A program made the translations under genes and the position numbers. DNA of 64,000 bases. Origin: Corynebacterium halotolerans YIM 70093 = DSM 44683 (GTDB taxonomy: Bacteria; Actinomycetota; Actinomycetes; Mycobacteriales; Mycobacteriaceae). The notes below the pieces were generated by a model, which was given only the letters and a program-made list of their open reading frames with translations, was not told where the DNA came from and ran no database searches. Positions 9,369 to 20,552 of the stretch are shown here, in pieces (positions within the stretch are counted from its first letter, which is position 1; every line of letters starts with the position of its first letter). Location of the stretch: contig NC_020302.1 in NCBI RefSeq assembly GCF_000341345.1, positions 786,075 to 850,074 on the forward strand, written 5' to 3'.

Positions 9369-9970
9369 TGGACCTGCTCCTGCCGCGCCGTTGCGCCGGG
9401 TGCGCCACCGCTGGCGAGGTCCTGTGCGCGCGGTGCCGGCGGGAGCTGCGCCGCCCGCCCGAACGGGTGTTCACGCCCGTGCCCACGCACGTGCCCGTCC
9501 ACGCGCTGGGTCCTTACGCCGAGACCCACCGCAGTGTGATCATCGCCATGAAGGAACGCGGCAACCTCGCGGTGCGCCGCCCGCTCGGCGCGGTGCTGGC
9601 GGCGGCGGTGGCGCACCTGCAGGCCAGGGGAGAGCTGCCCGCGGACCTGCGGCTGGTGCCCGCACCGACCCGCCCCCGCTCGGCCCGGCTGCGGGGCGGC
9701 GACCACGTCACCGACCTCTGCCGGGCCAGTGGCCTGCCCGTTGTCCCCGCGCTGCGCCACCGCCGCGACGTCGCCGACCAGGTGGGCCTCGACGCGGCGT
9801 CGCGACGCCGCAACCTCGCCGGGCGCGTCGAACTCATCGCCCGGCCCGCCGCCCCCGTGCTGCTTGTCGACGACGTGGTCACCACCGGCAGCACGCTCGC
9901 GGCGTCGGTGGAGACCCTGGTGGCCGCGGGTGGGAACGTCGCGGGCGCGCTGGTTCTGGCTCACGCCTGA
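9368..9970 (+). CDS. ComF-family phosphoribosyltransferase-like protein
   Basis: A 200-residue ComF-like protein. It has an N-terminal zinc-finger-like pair, CAGCATAGEVLCARC (residues 9-23), and a C-terminal PRPP-binding signature VLLVDDVVTTGSTLAASVE near residue 158, the type I phosphoribosyltransferase fold. In naturally competent bacteria ComF helps take up single-stranded DNA, but orthologues here (Rv3242c type) have no established role. The ATG shares its A with the lpqB stop (TGATG), so it belongs to the mtrAB-lpqB transcript. No terminator is seen before hpf. Confidence 0.87.
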   Translation: MDLLLPRRCAGCATAGEVLCARCRRELRRPPERVFTPVPTHVPVHALGPYAETHRSVIIAMKERGNLAVRRPLGAVLAAAVAHLQARGELPADLRLVPAPTRPRSARLRGGDHVTDLCRASGLPVVPALRHRRDVADQVGLDAASRRRNLAGRVELIARPAAPVLLVDDVVTTGSTLAASVETLVAAGGNVAGALVLAHA

Positions 9971-10107
9971 ACCGGAAGGTGTCGCTTCTCACAACCAGGG
10001 GAAAAGTCTTGCCGGCTCACGCTTTCGGGTGGGTTTCATGGTCCGGAGGTTATGACCAGAGGTAGGATGAAGGCACACACTGTCCCACCACTTCAGGGAG
10101 GAAGCAG

Positions 10108-10776
10108 ATGACCACACCTGCTCAGAACACCGATGTCCTGCGCCCCGAGACCCAGGTGTCCATCACCGGCCGAAACGTCGAGGTCCCCGATCACTTCGCG
10201 GACCGCGTGAACACCAAGCTCGCCAAGATCGAGCGTCTGGACCCGACCCTGACCTTCTTCCACGTGGAGCTCCAGCACGAGCCCAACCCCCGCCGGGACT
10301 CCCAGTCGGACCGTATCCAGATCACCGCCACCGGCAAGGGCCACATCGCCCGCGCCGAGGCCAAGGAGGACAGCTTCTACGCGGCACTCGAGACCGCGCT
10401 GGCCAAGATGGAGCGTTCGCTGCGCAAGGTCAAGGCCCGTCGTTCCATCTCCCGCTCCGGCCACCGCGCCCCGCAGGGCACCGGTGAGGTCGCCGCCGAA
10501 CTCGCCGCCGAGGCCCGCCGGGCCGCGGACGAGACCGGCCGGGACCGGGACGCCGACCCGTACGCCGACACCGTCGAGGACGTCGTCCCCGGCAGGATCG
10601 TCCGCACCAAGGAACACCCCGCCAACCCGATGAGCGTCGACGACGCGCTGAGCGAGATGGAGCTGGTCGGCCACGACTTCTATCTCTTCATCAACGAGGA
10701 GAACGGCCGCCCGTCCGTGGTGTACCGCCGCCACGCCTTCGACTACGGCCTGATCTCGCTGACAGAGGAGGAGTAG
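10108..10776 (+). CDS. hpf: Long-form ribosome hibernation promoting factor
   Basis: Binds the small ribosomal subunit in stationary phase; the long form drives 100S dimers through its C-terminal domain. The 222 residues split into an N-terminal S30AE domain ([20 protein letters not shown] to about residue 110), a charged linker, and the C-terminal dimerization domain (about 165-222: [20 protein letters not shown], then [15 protein letters not shown]). A strong CAGGGAGGAAG ribosome site precedes the ATG. A possible -10 TAGGAT lies at 10063-10068 with no convincing -35. It is followed by hairpins before secA, as in other actinobacteria. Confidence 0.95.
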   Translation: MTTPAQNTDVLRPETQVSITGRNVEVPDHFADRVNTKLAKIERLDPTLTFFHVELQHEPNPRRDSQSDRIQITATGKGHIARAEAKEDSFYAALETALAKMERSLRKVKARRSISRSGHRAPQGTGEVAAELAAEARRAADETGRDRDADPYADTVEDVVPGRIVRTKEHPANPMSVDDALSEMELVGHDFYLFINEENGRPSVVYRRHAFDYGLISLTEEE

Positions 10777-10832
10777 CCGGACTGACAGTCCGGCCGCCGG
10801 GGCGGGGGCGGGAGACGCCCGCCTGATCACCC

Positions 10833-10865
10833 CTGGACCGTCGCCCGTAACGGGTGGCGGTCCAG
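10833..10865 (+). terminator. Hairpin downstream of hpf
   Basis: CTGGACCG (10833-10840) pairs with CGGTCCAG (10858-10865) and an inner CCCG/CGGG pair extends it; a smaller 7-bp hairpin lies at 10777-10793. Only a weak T stretch follows, so termination may be partial before secA. Confidence 0.5.
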
Positions 10866-10927
10866 TTGTGTGCGTACAATATGCGGGAAGATCCCTGTTT
10901 TCGTATCAGATTGAAGGACGACTGCAC

Positions 10928-13531
<2,604 letters not shown>

Positions 13532-13834
13532 TTTTCCGGTCTGGTCGCGACCCCGGCGATGAACCCTCCGTGGTTCCCGCCGGGGTTCTGGTTTTCAGGG
13601 GCTTGAAATGTGTTGAGGGCCGGGGCGCCGGCCTCTCCGACTGGGGCTGGTGGTGCGCGCGTCAGGCTGGTGGGTATGCGTGTGCCGGAATGGGGCGGTG
13701 CGGGGTCGTGCCTCGGATATGGCGCCCTCGTGCCATAACCGGCGGGGATTGCCGGCCAGCTACCGCATCTCCCCATTTCACCGGCACTGGGAGCCGTGGC
13801 CCTGCCCAACTGACCCGCCCCAATCGCCCTGTTC
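13532..13834. other. Spacer between convergent secA and Rv3235-like gene
   Basis: This 303-base stretch holds the secA terminator at its left end. The rest is GC-rich and has a GCCGG/CCGGC inverted repeat near 13615-13634. I see no gene with a ribosome site and no promoter. Confidence 0.6.
13551..13595 (+). terminator. secA terminator
   Basis: CCCCGGCG (13551-13558) pairs with CGCCGGGG (13578-13585), with an inner GAACC/GGTTC pair (13561-13565 with 13572-13576). TTCTGGTTTT follows. Confidence 0.8.
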
Positions 13835-14218
13835 TCACAGCACCCGGAAACTGCGCATCCGGGTGTCGTCGATCCGGGCGGTGAAGGCGTGGGTCCGGGT
13901 GCCGGTGACGGCGGTGCCGAACACTTCGCCGTCGGGACGCGTGTGCAGTGAGTCCAGGCGCACCGGGCCACGGATCTCCTGCGCGCCCCGGGTCGCCCGG
14001 AGCCGGGCGGTGACGTGGATGCGCACCGCGGCGTCGAAACGCCTGGGCGTCAGCTGGTGTGCCGGCCGCAGGCCGAAGGTCACTTCCAGGGCGATGAGAA
14101 CCAGGTGGGCGGCGGTGCGCCGGGTGTCACGGGTCGGTTGCGGGGACGGCGTCGACGCGGGCGAGGGATCGGGGACGAGCACCTTCAGGTGCGTGCATCC
14201 GGGGACGGGTGTCAACAT
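13835..14218 (-). CDS. Rv3235-family protein
   Basis: A 127-residue basic protein that fits the Rv3235 family, a conserved actinobacterial protein found close to secA. The recognisable part is the C-terminal half: FGLRPAHQLTPRRFDAAVRI, then VRLDSLHTRPDGEVFGTAVT, and a terminal RMRSFRVL strand. This is the small alpha-beta pattern of that family. The first 40 residues are Pro-rich and probably disordered. The ATG at 14218 has GGGAG six bases upstream, while the ATG at 14272 has none. Function unknown; position beside secA has prompted guesses about secretion, which this sequence cannot test. Confidence 0.7.
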   Translation of the reverse strand: MLTPVPGCTHLKVLVPDPSPASTPSPQPTRDTRRTAAHLVLIALEVTFGLRPAHQLTPRRFDAAVRIHVTARLRATRGAQEIRGPVRLDSLHTRPDGEVFGTAVTGTRTHAFTARIDDTRMRSFRVL

Positions 14219-14368
14219 GGCTGCTCCCAGGTGATGGCGCACGGGGCAGACGCGAGGTGGGCTGGGTATCATTGTGACACGTTATGGCCCGGCGTGGGAT
14301 GGTGGAGATCCACCATGACCACTCACGACCACCGTGCCTGAGAGCGAAGAAACCATGAGGAGCAGCGA

Positions 14369-14776
14369 GTGCGAGGACTGATCGTCGACTACCTGGGAGT
14401 ACTGGACGCGAATGAGGAGGACACGCGCCGCTGGCGCAGCCTCTTCGCGGCGGCCAAGGCCAATGGCGTGGCCACCGCCATCCTGTCCAATGACGCGGGC
14501 GCCGAGGCCGAGAAGATCCGGGAGTGGGAGTACCGCGGCATTGTCGACGCCGTCGTGCTCTCCGGGGAGATCGGCGTCGAGAAGCCGGACGTGCAGGCCT
14601 TCGCCGCGGCGGCCCAGGCCATCGACCTGCCGATGAGTGACTGCGTCCTGGTGGATGATTCCATCCTCAACGTGCGCGCCGCCGTGGAGGCCGGGCTCGT
14701 GGGTGTGCTGTACCAGGTCTTCGACCGCGCGGTCGTCGAAATCTGCTCCATCTTCGACATCGAGGGCGAGTTCTAG
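14369..14776 (+). CDS. HAD-superfamily hydrolase, short form
   Basis: A 135-residue HAD-like protein. Motif I is VDYLGVL (residues 5-11) with the nucleophile Asp but the usual second Asp replaced, as in many GVL-type HADs. Motif II is ILSND, motif III the Lys in GVEKPDVQAF, motif IV CVLVDDSILNV. It has almost no cap domain, so it may act on large or protein-bound phosphates; the substrate is unknown. The GTG start has a GAGGAGC ribosome site at about 14352-14358. It is followed after two bases by the DUF6912 gene, so the two form an operon. Confidence 0.82.
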   Translation: MRGLIVDYLGVLDANEEDTRRWRSLFAAAKANGVATAILSNDAGAEAEKIREWEYRGIVDAVVLSGEIGVEKPDVQAFAAAAQAIDLPMSDCVLVDDSILNVRAAVEAGLVGVLYQVFDRAVVEICSIFDIEGEF

Positions 14777-14778
14777 CG

Positions 14779-15282
14779 GTGCGTGTCTATCTTCCCGCGA
14801 CCTTCGAGATGCTCGTCGGCCTCAATGAGACGGGTGCCTTCTCCGCCCGCTCGGGTTGGGGCTTCGCCGTCACCCCGGCGTTGACGGAGTTCTACACCGC
14901 CGGCGACGAGGAGGAGATCGCCTACGCCGCCTTCCAGGATGCGGCGGAGGCCTCGCTGCGGCTGCTGGCCATCGGCGACGAGACCTTCCCGTACCGGCGT
15001 GTGGTCGTCTCCGTGGACGTGCCCGACGAGACCGTCACCCTGCAGCCGGAGATGGGGGAGAGCGTGGTCAAACTGGAACCGGCGCAGGTCGCGGTCGACG
15101 ACGTCGCCGCCATCCACGTCGACATCGAGGAATCGGAGGCCGCCACCAGGGCCGCCATTGAGGCCGTCGACGCCTCCGACCTGGGGGATGAGGACGCCGA
15201 GCTGATCGTGGGGGACGCCCTCGACAACTTCATGGCCTTCTACGATCCGAGCGAACTTCCCTTCCTCGTCGAGCTTCTCTGA
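14779..15282 (+). CDS. DUF6912 family protein
   Basis: A 167-residue acidic soluble protein beginning RVYLPATFEMLVGLNETGAF, followed by FAVTPALTEFYTAGDEEEI; both fit the actinobacterial DUF6912 family. The family has no known activity and I see no catalytic motif or membrane helix. The gene starts two bases after the HAD hydrolase stop and has no separate promoter, so translation is probably coupled. Start is GTG. Confidence 0.72.
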   Translation: MRVYLPATFEMLVGLNETGAFSARSGWGFAVTPALTEFYTAGDEEEIAYAAFQDAAEASLRLLAIGDETFPYRRVVVSVDVPDETVTLQPEMGESVVKLEPAQVAVDDVAAIHVDIEESEAATRAAIEAVDASDLGDEDAELIVGDALDNFMAFYDPSELPFLVELL

Positions 15283-15310
15283 CACGCCGGGGAGGCGGGT
15301 GGACATCCAA

Positions 15311-15342
15311 CTTACGGGGGCGTAAGCTACGTCCTCGTAAGC
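15311..15342. promoter_or_regulatory. Candidate operator of the desaturase operon
   Basis: A perfect inverted repeat CTTACG-GGGG-CGTAAG (15311-15326) is followed by another CGTAAGC at 15336-15342, in the same orientation as 15321-15327 and 15 bases downstream. It lies 26-57 bases before the reductase ATG, a position suited to a TetR-type repressor responding to acyl-CoA. The regulator is not known. Confidence 0.5.
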
Positions 15343-15367
15343 TTTTCCGTCCGATAAGGAGGGGACG

Positions 15368-16423
15368 ATGTCCGCATCCCCCACGTCCGAGTCCCCGGAC
15401 GCGCTATCGCGGGTCCGGGGCGTCCTGCGACGCTTCACGACCCCGTTGCTGCCCGACGACTACACGATGCTGGTCAATCCGCTGTGGTCCCGCCGTGAGC
15501 TGCGCGGCAAGATCGAGTCCGTCGAGCGCTACCCGGACGACACCCTCCACCTGGTCATCCGGCCCGGTTGGGGTGTGCCCGTCGAGTTCCAGGCCGGCCA
15601 GTACATCGGTATCGGTGTCCAGATCGGCGGCCGCTACACCTGGCGCAGCTACTCGCTGACCAACACGCCCGACACCCGCGAGGGCCTGTTCGCCATCACC
15701 ATCCGCGCCGTCGAGCGCGGCAGGCTGTCCAACCACCTGATCGGCACCGCCGAGCCCGGCATGACCGTGCGCCTGGCCGCCCCGGCCGGGGACTTCCACC
15801 TGACCGATCCGGTCCCGGAGAAGCTGCTGTTCGTCACCGCGGGTTCGGGCATCACCCCGGTGGTGTCCATGCTGCGCACACTGGTCGACCGCCGCCAGGA
15901 GAGCGACATCGAGGTCGTGCACTCCATCCGCCACCGCGAGGACCTGATCTTCGGCGACGTCCTCGAGGACTACGACGCCACCGTGCGGGTGACCTCCGAG
16001 GACGGCCGGGTCACCCCGGCCGTCCTCGAGGAGCTCGTCCCCGACTTCGCCGAGCGCGTGGTCTACGCCTGTGGCCCGGCCACCATGCTCGACGAGCTGG
16101 AGACCTGGGCGGAGGGCCACGGTATGGAGATCCGCACCGAGCGCTTCACCCTTGACCGGGCCTCCGACGCCAAGGGTGGCACCATCACCTTCGGCACCCG
16201 GGGCCAGACCGAGGCCGACGGCGCGACCACCATCCTCGAGGCCGGTGAGAACATCGGCGTCCAGATGCCCTTCGGCTGCCGCATGGGCATCTGCCAGACC
16301 TGTGTGCGCCAGCTGACCGACGGCCACGTGCACGATCTGCGCAGCGGCGAAACCCACGAGCCCGGCACCCGCATCCGCACCTGCGTCTGTGTTGCCGCAG
16401 GCGACATCTCCATCGACGTTTAA
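15368..16423 (+). CDS. Ferredoxin reductase partner of the acyl-CoA desaturase (Rv3230c type)
   Basis: Single-chain electron-transfer protein that passes electrons from NADPH through FAD to a 2Fe-2S cluster and on to the desaturase. The 351 residues hold an FAD-binding barrel (RYTWRSYSLTNTP, about residue 90), an NAD(P)-binding domain (LLFVTAGSGITPVVSMLR; VVYACGPATMLDEL) and a C-terminal plant-type ferredoxin domain with cluster cysteines in FGCRMGICQTC plus the distal Cys of RTCVC. M. tuberculosis Rv3230c serves DesA3 the same way. An AAGGAG site (15356-15361) precedes the ATG, and the desaturase follows after 13 bases. Confidence 0.92.
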   Translation: MSASPTSESPDALSRVRGVLRRFTTPLLPDDYTMLVNPLWSRRELRGKIESVERYPDDTLHLVIRPGWGVPVEFQAGQYIGIGVQIGGRYTWRSYSLTNTPDTREGLFAITIRAVERGRLSNHLIGTAEPGMTVRLAAPAGDFHLTDPVPEKLLFVTAGSGITPVVSMLRTLVDRRQESDIEVVHSIRHREDLIFGDVLEDYDATVRVTSEDGRVTPAVLEELVPDFAERVVYACGPATMLDELETWAEGHGMEIRTERFTLDRASDAKGGTITFGTRGQTEADGATTILEAGENIGVQMPFGCRMGICQTCVRQLTDGHVHDLRSGETHEPGTRIRTCVCVAAGDISIDV

Positions 16424-16436
16424 GGAGCGACCACAT

Positions 16437-17723
16437 ATGGCAATCGACAACATCAAGGCCTACTCCCATCTCACCGACGAGGACATCCGCGAGATCGGGC
16501 GCCGCCTCGACGCCATCAAGGAGGAGTTCGAGGCCGACCTCGGCGATCGCGACGTCCGCTACATCAAGGGACTCATCCGCACCCAGCGTTACATGGAGGT
16601 CGCCGGGCGCCTTGCCCTGATGTTCTCCAGCAGGAAGCCGTTCTGGCTCGCCGGCGTCGGCCTGCTGTCGCTGTCCAAGATCCTCGAGAACCTCGAGATC
16701 GGCCACAACGTCATGCACGGCCAGTGGGACTGGATGAACGACCCGGAGATCCACTCCACCACCTGGGAGTGGGACAACGTGTGCCCCAGCTCCCAGTGGA
16801 TGCACACCCACAACTTCACCCACCACAAGTACACCAACATCCTGGGCATGGACGACGACGTGGGATACGGCATCCTGCGCGTGACCCGCGACCGCAAGTG
16901 GAAGACGATGCACGCCTTCCAGCCGGTCGTCAACGTCACCCTGGCCTCGCTGTTCGAGTGGGCGGTGGGCTTCTACGACGTGGAGCTGGGCAAGCTCGCG
17001 GCCGGGCGCACCACCTGGAAGGACACGGCCCCGAAGTTCTGGGAGACCGTGCGCAAGGCCGGCACCCAGGGCCTGCGCGACTACGTGCTCTTCCCGGCGC
17101 TGTCGGGCAGGAACTTCCGCCACACCCTCACCGCGAACGCCACCGCCAACGTGATCCGCTCCGTGTGGGCCTACGCGGTCATCTTCTGCGGGCACTTCCC
17201 GGATGAGGCGGAGACCTTCACCAAGGAGCAGTACAAGAACGAGACCCACGACGAGTGGTACCTGCGGCAGATGCTCGGCTCCGCGAACTTCCGCGGCGGC
17301 AAGCTCCTGACCATCCTCTCGGGCAACCTGAACTACCAGATCGAGCACCACATCTTCCCGGACATGCCGTCCAACCGGCTGGCGGAGATCGGCAGGCACG
17401 TCGAGCAGCTGTGCCGGGAGTACGACCTGCCCTACAACACCGACTCCTTCCCGGCCCAGCTGGTGAAGGTGCAGAAGACGCTGCTCAAGCTGACCCTGCC
17501 GAACAAGTACCTGGCCGCCGATCCGGACAACGCCCCCGAGGTGCGCTCCAACGCCGCGTTCACCGAGAACCCCGGCGTCGAGGAGAAGCTGTGGGTGGGC
17601 GAGCGGGACGGCAAGCGCGCCGGACTGCGCACCGGTCTGAAGATGCTGAAGAAGCTGCGCCCGGGCGTGCGCGAGGTCGCGCTCAACTTCTCCGGCCGCA
17701 CCCCGCAGCGTCGCCTGGGCTAG
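16437..17723 (+). CDS. desA3: Membrane acyl-CoA delta-9 desaturase (DesA3 type)
   Basis: Integral-membrane di-iron desaturase that puts a double bond into fatty acyl chains, oleate in mycobacteria. The 428-residue protein has the three histidine boxes: GHNVMH (about residue 95), HNFTHH (about 125) and QIEHH (about 305). Hydrophobic segments lie between them (FWLAGVGLLSLSKIL; NVIRSVWAYAVIFCGHF). The ATG at 16437 has AAGGAG at 16422-16427. Co-transcribed with the reductase upstream, likely under the inverted repeat at 15311. The stop overlaps the convergent stop of the next gene by four bases (CTAG). Confidence 0.93.
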   Translation: MAIDNIKAYSHLTDEDIREIGRRLDAIKEEFEADLGDRDVRYIKGLIRTQRYMEVAGRLALMFSSRKPFWLAGVGLLSLSKILENLEIGHNVMHGQWDWMNDPEIHSTTWEWDNVCPSSQWMHTHNFTHHKYTNILGMDDDVGYGILRVTRDRKWKTMHAFQPVVNVTLASLFEWAVGFYDVELGKLAAGRTTWKDTAPKFWETVRKAGTQGLRDYVLFPALSGRNFRHTLTANATANVIRSVWAYAVIFCGHFPDEAETFTKEQYKNETHDEWYLRQMLGSANFRGGKLLTILSGNLNYQIEHHIFPDMPSNRLAEIGRHVEQLCREYDLPYNTDSFPAQLVKVQKTLLKLTLPNKYLAADPDNAPEVRSNAAFTENPGVEEKLWVGERDGKRAGLRTGLKMLKKLRPGVREVALNFSGRTPQRRLG

Positions 17724-19228
17724 GCGGTGAGCTCCCGGCGGCTCAGCGGCCCGATGAGGACGTAGCGCCGGTCGCGGACCCAGACCGCACCGTCGGCCCG
17801 GTGCTGCTCGCGGGTGGCGAAGCGGTACCGGTAGGACACGACCCGGACCCACTTCGGCCGTTGCCCCGCGAACGGGTCGTGCCGCAGGAGGCGCAGGGTC
17901 GGCTCGTCGGCGTCGAGCAGTCGTGCCAGGAACGCCGTGAACCACCCCTCGAGCGGCTGGCCGAGGGGAAGGAACCACATGCACCAGTCGAGCCGCAGGT
18001 GGTAGGGCGCGAACTGCCGTGGAACGCGGTGCACGTCGCCGGGTTTGCCCTTGAACCCGTACTCGCGCCAGTCATCTGTCGCAGGGTCCTCGTCGAGCGT
18101 GCCCTCGATGACGTATTCGGTGCGCACCTTGGTCACGCTGCCGAACGCGCCGTAGGCGTTCGCGAGCTGCAGGCGGTTGAACGCACCGTTCATCACCTGC
18201 CGCTTCGCGAAGAACAGATTGTGCAGCGCCGGCCAACTGAGCCACACATACGCGAGCGCCACGGCGCAGGTGATGACGAACCAGTAGACCGGCAGCCCGT
18301 CCACTGCCGGACCGCCGACGCTGTCGGTCCCCGCCGCCGCGCTGCCGGTCACCGAGACCGCGGAGAAGGCGAGCACGATGGTGGCCCAGTTCAGCCACGC
18401 GAAGTTGCCGGTGATCACGAGCCAGAGCTGGGTCACGATCACGACCGCCGCGGCGACCGTGCCGATCAGCCCCGGAACCGGCCCAGGCACCCAGAGCCCG
18501 AGGATCGGCACGAAGAGGAACCAGGGCACGACGAGCTGCGCGAAGTGGTTGCCGAGCACCTCGCCCTTGTGGAACCAGCGCGGCAGGAGGTGTGCCCGGC
18601 GGCTGAACGGCCCGGGCATCGGCTGAGTCTCGTGGTGGTACATGAGGGCGGTGAGATCACGCCACTCGCGGCCGCCCCGGAGCTTGATCATGCCGGCGCC
18701 GAATTCGAGGCGGAACAGCAGCCACCAGAACAGCACGATCACCACGGTGGGTGGCGGCTGCGATCCGGAGCCGAGAAACGCCGCGAGAAAACCGAGCTCG
18801 AGCAACAGCATTTCCCAGCCGAAGCCGTAGAACACCTGCCCGAGGCTCGTGATCGACATGTAGCCGAACCACAGTACGAGGAAGCACACCATCGGCACCC
18901 AGGGCGGCCCGAGCTGTGGAACCCCCACGACAAGCAGCGTTGACACGAGGATCCCGCCCCAACACAGCGCCGCGAGACGGCCATCGGTGTATCTGACCCG
19001 GCGGAACAGCGTCGGTCTGAGCAGCCGCCGTCCCTGCGTGCCGCGTTCCGCACGTTCCGCCCGGGCCAGGAGTCCGGGCGCGGGCGAGAGACCGTGCTCG
19101 CCGAGGAGAGGGCGGAACTGATTCAGAGTGGAGATGAACGCCACGAGGTAGAGCACCGCGATGCCCCGCTGAAGCACTTCGCGCGCGAAACCGAAGTCGA
19201 CCGCTGCGAAACCGTCCATGTGCGTCAT
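17720..19228 (-). CDS. Lipase maturation factor family protein
   Basis: A 502-residue multi-pass membrane protein of the LMF1/LMF2 family, known in animals for folding lipoprotein lipase in the ER and of unknown role in bacteria. Family signatures: GAGMIKLRGGREW, then YHHETQPMPGPFS (about residue 216), the helix with ITGNFAWLNWATIVLA, and the C-terminal RQFAPYHLRLDWCMWF. About eight hydrophobic segments precede the soluble C-terminal part. It is last in a minus-strand run aroA-rsgA-clc-LMF, 31 bases after clc. No lipase gene is nearby. A second ATG at 19219 is an alternative start. Confidence 0.85.
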   Translation of the reverse strand: MTHMDGFAAVDFGFAREVLQRGIAVLYLVAFISTLNQFRPLLGEHGLSPAPGLLARAERAERGTQGRRLLRPTLFRRVRYTDGRLAALCWGGILVSTLLVVGVPQLGPPWVPMVCFLVLWFGYMSITSLGQVFYGFGWEMLLLELGFLAAFLGSGSQPPPTVVIVLFWWLLFRLEFGAGMIKLRGGREWRDLTALMYHHETQPMPGPFSRRAHLLPRWFHKGEVLGNHFAQLVVPWFLFVPILGLWVPGPVPGLIGTVAAAVVIVTQLWLVITGNFAWLNWATIVLAFSAVSVTGSAAAGTDSVGGPAVDGLPVYWFVITCAVALAYVWLSWPALHNLFFAKRQVMNGAFNRLQLANAYGAFGSVTKVRTEYVIEGTLDEDPATDDWREYGFKGKPGDVHRVPRQFAPYHLRLDWCMWFLPLGQPLEGWFTAFLARLLDADEPTLRLLRHDPFAGQRPKWVRVVSYRYRFATREQHRADGAVWVRDRRYVLIGPLSRRELTA

Positions 19229-19259
19229 GCTACGCCCCCGCAGGCGGTCCCGGGGAGGC

Positions 19260-20552
19260 TTACTTCAGCTCCCCGGTCCAGCTGGCGTAGGTGACGGGGA
19301 AGGTGCGCTGTTCGCGGTTGCTGAGCACGGACCACGCCCGGACCGTGAGCACCGCGGAGGCCACCGCGAGGAAAGCCGGCAGGTAACCCTGCGGTTCCAT
19401 GTCGGTGAACTCGACTGCGGCGATGAGCCCGAACAGGGGAGCGGCCATCGTGGTGGACAGGAAGGCGGCGGCCCCCAGGAGGGCGCAGGCCGCCACCGGC
19501 ACCCCGATCACGGGCTCCAGCAGGTGACCGGCCACCCCGCCGACCATTGACCCGAGTGCGAAGGCCGGGATCAGTGTGCCGCCGACGGTGCCCACCCGGA
19601 AGGCGATGAGAAAGACCACCAGGCGGAGGAAACCGACCAGCAGGAGTGTCTTCAGTGCCATGCCCTCATCGAGCAGAGTGGCGGAGGTCCAGCGGGCGTT
19701 GGCCACGGCGTCCGGCACCAGGTAGGCGATCAGGGCGATCACGCCGAAACCCACGGGCATCTGCCAGAGGAGCGCCCGACCGGTCGGGGATGCGCCGGCG
19801 GCGCGATTGGCCCATTGGCTGAACCAGTGACCGGCCAGCCCCGCCACGACGCCGACCACCACCGCGGCAACCAGCATCACCGGGCTCTCGGTCAACGGCA
19901 CTGTGGCGAAGACCGCGGGCACCTCGACGAAAAGACCGGTGGTGGCGACCGCGGCCACGGTGGTGACCATGGTTATCACCACATTGCGGGGGGACATTCT
20001 GACCAGGAGGATCTCCAGGGCGAATAACGCGCCGGCCAGGGGAAGATGGAAGCTCGCGCCCAGCGCCCCACCCGCAGCGGCAGCGATCAGCACCTGTTTG
20101 GCGTCCTGATCCAGGTCCAACCAGCGGCAGAAGCGTTCGGCCACCAGGCCGCCGGCGATGCGCGGGGCGTTCTCCTGGCCTACCGGAGCGCCGGCCGCGA
20201 CCGTTGTCACCTGCAGAAAAGATGAAGCGATGGTCTCGGCGACGGGCATCTTCTCGCCGCGCATAGCGCCGACCACGGACACTTCACGCCGTCCCAGACG
20301 GTGGACCAGGTACCACGCCCAGGAGGTGAACACACCGAGCACCAGCAGGGTCACCGCCAGGCGGATGGGGCTGACATGGGAGGTGGGATCATGGTTGTCC
20401 AGGTGATCCATGCCGTAGATCAGGCGTTCAACGCCGATCACGGTCCAGTTCAGCGCGGCGACGAACAGGCCGGTCAGCACCCCGATGATGGTGGCGAGGA
20501 CGGCGAGCCGGTTCAACGGGATCCGGGTGACCGGTGGGCGACGGTCAGTCAC
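19260..20552 (-). CDS. ClC-family chloride channel or Cl-/H+ antiporter, divergent
   Basis: A 430-residue multi-helix protein of the ClC superfamily. The helix-F motif, normally G-R/K-E-G-P, reads GAPVGQENAPRIAGG near residue 125 and keeps the gating Glu. The helix-N motif reads GGTLIPAFALGSMVGG. The helix-D GSGIP motif is not evident; the aligned stretch reads VGAMRGEKMPVAE. Length is near the short prokaryotic form and there are no C-terminal CBS domains. Ion and coupling are therefore uncertain. The GTG start overlaps the rsgA stop (GTGA), so it is translationally coupled to a ribosome-assembly GTPase, probably an insertion into this operon. Confidence 0.85.
   Translation of the reverse strand: MTDRRPPVTRIPLNRLAVLATIIGVLTGLFVAALNWTVIGVERLIYGMDHLDNHDPTSHVSPIRLAVTLLVLGVFTSWAWYLVHRLGRREVSVVGAMRGEKMPVAETIASSFLQVTTVAAGAPVGQENAPRIAGGLVAERFCRWLDLDQDAKQVLIAAAAGGALGASFHLPLAGALFALEILLVRMSPRNVVITMVTTVAAVATTGLFVEVPAVFATVPLTESPVMLVAAVVVGVVAGLAGHWFSQWANRAAGASPTGRALLWQMPVGFGVIALIAYLVPDAVANARWTSATLLDEGMALKTLLLVGFLRLVVFLIAFRVGTVGGTLIPAFALGSMVGGVAGHLLEPVIGVPVAACALLGAAAFLSTTMAAPLFGLIAAVEFTDMEPQGYLPAFLAVASAVLTVRAWSVLSNREQRTFPVTYASWTGELK

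Noticed and set aside
13615..13634. GCCGG/CCGGC inverted repeat after secA as a second terminator.
   Set aside because: No T run on either strand and short palindromes like this are expected at this GC content.
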